Both the position numbers and the translations under genes were made by a program. 64,000 bases of DNA, from contig WIXG01000203.1 of assembly GCA_009869945.1 (NCBI GenBank), forward strand, positions 81,438 through 145,437, in the 5' to 3' direction. Each line of letters starts with the position of its first letter. Positions within the stretch are counted from its first letter, which is position 1. This stretch comes from Mesaphorura yosii (lineage: Eukaryota; Arthropoda; Collembola; Poduromorpha; Tullbergiidae). Below are positions 59,636 to 64,000 of the stretch, in pieces. The notes under the pieces are model-generated. The model was not told the DNA's origin, made no database searches, and was given only the letters and a program-made list of their open reading frames with translations.

Positions 59636-62138
59636 TTACCAAATATGACTGAGTCTACGCACAAATTCCTTGGACGTGCAAATTATTCTTCGAACTATCA
59701 GCGAAAGGAGACACAAAAGCCTCTCAATAGCAAAACAAGTCGAGGCCACAGTACAGCCATAGATTAGAATGTAAAATCCAGTTTGTATATTTGAATCCAT
59801 GTTCATTGCGCGCCAATAGGACAATAAAGACAATTGACCACCGCCATCCTTTTGCCGTTTCCAAACTTCTGACCCCCACGTCAACGGGTGCTTGTAATTG
59901 TACCACTTCTCCCAAAAATTGTAAATCCCCGAAGACATAATTTGCTGCAGGCGTCTGTAAGTGTAGACCCTCAAGTTGTCTGACTGACGTGGGAACTGAT
60001 AGCTGACCCACTCCCGGTGAACTGAGGTCCCGTCGCCGATTCTGATTGGTGTCGGTCGGTTTCCGTTTCTCAATTGAACGTACTCTGTGAAGAAACGTAG
60101 CTCTGTATCAGTTTCCAAAATGGCAGATTTGTCACAAGTTGTTACTGCGTCGGCAAAAGTGGTCACTTGGTCCGGCAACAAGTTTGGTTGACTCGACGCC
60201 AATGGTGGCAACATGGACACAAATATTACTCTACTAGGAAGAACAGCGTCGCTGCCATTCTTCTCCACAGATATCCAGTAGGCCCATTTAGGGATTTCTG
60301 TCTCCGTTACTCCAAACTCCAACAGTTTCTGAATGTTTGAACAACTTTCTTTTGATAGCTTGGTTTCATTAAGGCCACGGCCATGACTACAACTCCCAAA
60401 GTCTACAGCCTTGGATCCCACGACGCCGTGCATAACGTATGCGTTCTCTTTCAATGCACCCACCATAAGTTCAGATCTGCGGGTGTACAATATGAACCCA
60501 TCCATGTCGCTCAAACCGTTCCAAGGAGATTTTGCTGGAATCGAACTTGAGAGCTCGGATACGAATAGTGCATTATAGGCGCCGCTAATTATCACTGACA
60601 TTAGACTCCACGAGCCAAACGTAACCATGAAGTAACGTAAAATGACTGGGCTTGTACGTGTCTCTTGTCGTAGATTAGGCGCGATACCAATCAGCACTCC
60701 GAAGCCTGTCGTCAGTAAATTGTAGAGCACATTCCATGGAGGAGTGAAGCCATCTACGACAAGCATGACTGCAAGAATGAAGAGCGTCAAGGTTCCCACT
60801 GATGTGAGGATAGCGATCCAAGAAGCCAAGTCGTATGGGTCCAAATAAAACTGGTAGCTCAGTTTTTTAAAACTGCCATCGCAGGTGTTGACGTACCAAT
60901 CTTCTGTTCGAGTCAGGACCAACACATTCGACGTCAGGTCATAGTAACTCATCTGAGACATAAACAGCGAGGGGAAGGTACTCATGAGCCAATTTGAAAG
61001 GGTGGCGTTTGGATGCATTCCCCGTCTCGTGTCGCATCTCGGGTCCAAAACCTCGTACTGAATTTGACTGACCACCAAGTATTTCATGATCCAATCAAAT
61101 CCTACTGGTTCTGGCTTGAAGGGGTTGGCAGTTATGTTTAGTTTCGTTACATGCTGCCGCGTCATATTGGCAATGATACCTAACAGAGAATCGACACAAT
61201 TGTGATGTGGCTGATTTTGGGGAACTATACACTTTCCACTCGATTCGTTGAATAATGGCCAGAAACGTTCAACCCCAATTTGGTTAACTGCTTGAAGTTT
61301 CTTGTTTACAACACCGACTTCAGTCCTGCGAAAAAAACGCTAGAATTTGAGACCACCAAGACGCAGTACGTAAAGCTTACCTGAAGTACACACAATACAC
61401 AATAAAATTGGTGTTGAAAGTGTGCAAATCAAGTTCAGCGACAGCGGATTACCTGCAATCTCCAAACTCGTTCACCGTTAAATTGCAGCTCGGCAACGGC
61501 ACGAAAAGAAGAGACCAAATTCCCCCATGCACTGACTTAATATCGTAATACACTATATTTTGATTCTCGTCCACGTTAGCCAAAGCAGTCTCGATCAATA
61601 AGAATTTCAAGCTGAGATGTTGCGATTCCCATCTTGTAATTTGATGAAATTCAGGGCCGCCTCCACCTTCAGAGTTCCATGAGCTGGTCCAGATAGCGTA
61701 CATGCCGGGGAACTCGAAACAAATTGAGTTAGGTTGGAGCCTTCCAATGCAATCCTTTAAACTTCTGGCGTCCATGGCGAGGTTCAGTACCTTATAAGCC
61801 GGTTCATCATATTGTGCCATTACGACGGAAAACAGTCGTGGAACCATCTGGACCAGCATGTGACGACTTGGAATCTGATACGGCTCGGCGGCAACATGTG
61901 AAATGGATACGGGGTGTTGTGTAGATTCAATTTGCACCTGTGTGAGCGGGCCAGTCAATAGAATATGAACCCAATGATCTTGAAATTCGGATATTAGTCT
62001 GTTGAGTGATCTGATAATGACGACGGTTGGCTGGCCACAACCGCGACCAGCATCGCCATCTTGTCCGGAGACACAAATCAGGCAGAACCCTGGCAGCCGT
62101 AGAATCAGAAGCACGAGAACCCTTTGGTGAAGCTCCAT
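59636..62138 (-). CDS. divergent ionotropic receptor (IR family)
   Basis: Two minus-strand exons, 62138-61453 and 61325-59636, joined in phase; 791 residues. A signal peptide (VLVLLILRLPGFCLIC) begins a large extracellular N-terminal domain with several cysteines and N-glycosylation sites. The channel part follows the iGluR plan: first membrane segment at about 398-419, a re-entrant pore loop at about 425-447 (NVLYNLLTTGFGVLIG), a second segment at about 457-484 with the SGAYNALFVSEL motif that corresponds to the IR form of the glutamate-receptor gate, a second ligand-binding half, and a last membrane segment at about 745-773. IRs are arthropod cation channels used in smell, taste, humidity and temperature sensing. 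The sequence is too divergent to name a subtype or to say which ligand-binding residues remain, which suggests a lineage-specific gustatory or olfactory IR rather than a conserved coreceptor. Confidence 0.8.
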
Positions 62139-62299
62139 TCTCGTACAACCGAGCTTGGAACTAAAGTCTGAAGCTGTTTCACGCTCAAGTTATGGAGCAA
62201 TGCCAAGATTAATTAAGGAGATTTCTGATAATTTCTGTAATGTATTTTTGGTTGATCGAGTGAAACCATGCATGGTCATAGTGTGTTTGTACAAGTTAA

Positions 62300-63360
62300 G
62301 AGCCTGCGAATAGAAAGGTGCATACCATTAAAATAGTATTGTTTGCGAGCCTGTCCCAAAATTGCAAAACCGCTGTCTCATCCAGAAAATAGATCAAAGC
62401 CGGGTGCACTCTGATTGGTCGCAGGATGCAAACGGCCCGTTTTTCGGCTGCCAGGTGGATACGGGACAATGAATGTGTGTCCACGACATGAACAGAATTG
62501 CAATTGTCTTGTTCATCGTCGGCTTCGTTGAGCGACGACTGGCATTCCTTATCAGCAGGCGACGGCCCTTCTGGTTGGCGTTAAAGCTGTCTAACAAAAG
62601 TATTGCCACAACTGACCGTCGTGATAATTGTCTTAATGAGCTGTTCAATCGAAAAGTAATCGTCCAGCGTTGAAATTGCACGGTCGAAGCAGTTCTTCCA
62701 TTTGTGCCAGAGAAGTGTCCCACGTTACTGCCGGTCATCACCAGAATAGCTGCCATGCGTATTTGAAGTCCATCACCCCAACGATAATTGGCTACGACCG
62801 TGTCTGACTGGGCTATGATTGTAGAGCCATGTTAAGGACCCAGTTGTTTTGCAGTGTGCGTCTGGTAGAACTTCCCATTCAAAGTCCGGCCATACAATTT
62901 CCGGGTGGTACTCGTTTTTGCTGCATGACAGTCTCGGAGAAGACCGATTAATTGTTCTGGCACCACATGACTCATTAAGGGTGAGTTGCACTCGTAAAGT
63001 AACCTCGAAAATGCTGAATTAACCGTTACATTTTTGCGCGGAAATTGGCAACTTGCAAAACATGGCTATTTTAATTAAACTTTGTATTAAAGTACGCTTG
63101 TCCGGGAGTCTGGACTGGCTCCATCGTCTCGCCTTCCTGGTTCTTTACCGTTTAATAAGCCGTGCGTCGTGAGAGTACACTAGCAATTCATCCACGCCTT
63201 CAAAAAGTTCATAACACCTTGTTCCTCCGAGGTTAATTTCCACTTGAAAACTTGCCTTAGTCACGTACCACCTGAAGAAACTCGAGGAATTGAAGAATTT
63301 TTGACAAAAGGAGAGAAATAGCAATAATGGCAATGAGGTAAGTCGCTGTGGAATGCGCAC
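62300..63360 (-). pseudogene. possible decayed N-terminal part of another receptor gene
   Basis: On the minus strand a signal-peptide-like start (MRIPQRLTSLPLLLFLSF, ATG at 63360) is followed by several stretches that look coding but in different frames: one with CSKNEYHPEIVWPDFEWEV, one with FDRAISTLDDYFSIEQ and one with RAVCILRPIRVHPALIYFLD. The last two share a frame interrupted by a single TAA near 62586. I could not connect them with splice sites. The position directly upstream of the intact receptor, in the same orientation, suggests a tandem relative that has broken down, or a real gene with exons I misjudged. No family motif is certain. Confidence 0.3.
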
Positions 63361-63539
63361 AATCCCGAAAGGTACGAGACCCTTCGTCTAAAATAGGACA
63401 CAAACGCTTCGGGTGAAATTAACAGTGACCAGTTGAGTGAGCCCCTTGACTTCCCATCAGACGCACATTCTCATTCCAGTCCCTGACTCTTGAACAACTC
63501 TGCCACTTTATCCATTTCCTCTTCCTTTTTTCGGTTCAG

Positions 63540-63741
63540 CCGTGAACAAGCAGAGACCGGACCGGACGAATTCGACGAACATTATAAGGGCTTCAAAAAC
63601 AAACTTATGGCTGCATTAAGTAGAGTTGACGTGAGTAGGGAAGACGAACTAGAAGTATGGAAATGTACTGGGAAAATAAAGGCGCTCCAAGAACTGATCC
63701 TAGATGGAAACCGAGGCGGATCGGATGAAATTAATGGATAA
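63540..63741 (+). CDS. unidentified reading frame, possibly an exon starting at a strong acceptor
   Basis: A charged frame beginning after a very pyrimidine-rich acceptor (CTTCCTTTTTTCGGTTCAG) and running to a TAA at 63739. It reads REQAETGPDEFDEHYKGF, then KNKLMAALSRVDVSRED and ELEVWKCTGKIKALQELI; the first ATG is at 63607. Composition looks like a real small helical protein. The general look, a short helix pair of the type ELxxWxxxGKIxALQ, recalls small accessory proteins encoded beside head genes in tailed phages, but I cannot show homology. It overlaps the next frame by 38 bases. It could be an exon of a gene continuing to the right, a fragment of an integrated virus-like element, or chance. 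Confidence 0.35.
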
Positions 63742-63841
63742 GATAAACGCGAATATGGATAAGTTGAAGGAGGTGTACTCCCGTATTACTGGACGGCAAC
63801 TTCATTTTGGTAAGTACACCCACACTGGCCCACACGCCTGA
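63704..63841 (+). CDS. unidentified reading frame overlapping the previous one
   Basis: Starts at the ATG in TAGATGGAAACC (63704), in a different frame from the preceding one and overlapping its end. The first 35 residues (METEADRMKLMDKINANM, then DKLKEVYSRITGRQLHF) are strongly amphipathic and coiled-coil-like. A consensus donor, G|GTAAGT, follows at 63810; without splicing the frame stops at 63841. Spliced, it would carry on beyond this region. Function unknown. Confidence 0.3.
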   Translation: METEADRMKLMDKINANMDKLKEVYSRITGRQLHFGKYTHTGPHA

Positions 63842-64000
63842 AAGTATACAAAACCTGAGACTTCGAAGTCGTCATGCGGTCTGTGTGCTCCTCGTCTTAG
63901 TCTGAGTTTTGTTTTCTTGATTTGAAGGTGTATGAAGACCCGATTATGATGAAATCTCGACACGACTGGCACGAATAATGGCAACTCTAATTGTATTCTA
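63842..64000. other. right edge of window
   Basis: No feature is supported. If the donor at 63810 is used, this would be intron. Confidence 0.4.

Noticed and set aside
1..64000. tRNA, rRNA and CRISPR features
   Set aside because: I looked for B-box-like GGTTCGA motifs with paired arms, rRNA-like blocks and regularly spaced direct repeats and found none convincing; a covariance-model search would be decisive.

Overview
The window is nuclear DNA of an arthropod, most likely a hexapod. It holds a Rebers-Riddiford (RR) cuticle protein, an AA15 copper monooxygenase, an innexin and an ionotropic-type chemoreceptor. All genes have GT-AG introns. A springtail would fit (AA15 enzymes, compact introns), but that placement is a guess. 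Exon joins were worked out by hand from splice consensus, reading phase and family alignment from memory; no search was run.

Layout. 1-3.3 kb: no gene seen. 3.5-5.2 kb (+): six-exon ABHD12-type lipase. 5.3-15.1 kb: no gene seen. 15.2-43.7 kb (+): a KCNQ (Kv7) potassium channel in 14 exons with very long introns; its 11.4-kb third intron contains a complete AA15 lytic polysaccharide monooxygenase gene on the opposite strand (27.3-28.0 kb). From 45 kb genes are dense and introns mostly short: innexin (+), COG6 (+), an aberrant RhoU/Chp-like GTPase (-, tail to tail with COG6), an RR-1-type cuticle protein (-), an FKBP6/Shutdown-type cochaperone (-), a divergent ionotropic receptor (-), then a possible decayed receptor relative (-) and two overlapping unidentified reading frames (+) at the right edge.

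The genes do not form one pathway. Two act on chitin or cuticle (LPMO, cuticle protein), two are channels of excitable or coupled cells (KCNQ, innexin), two serve membrane lipid or Golgi housekeeping (ABHD12, COG6), one belongs to a family acting in the germline piRNA pathway (FKBP6) and one is a probable chemosensor.

The left two thirds is mostly non-coding, rich in short direct repeats, notably clusters of a degenerate pentamer TGGCN/NGCCA and TGCC tetramers. Two foldback-like elements lie at 56.4 and 58.8-59.05 kb. Points most worth a second look are the LPMO nested in KCNQ, the Rho protein with a shortened P-loop and no catalytic Gln, the innexin lacking its YYQW signature, the foldback elements and the overlapping frames at 63.5-63.8 kb.
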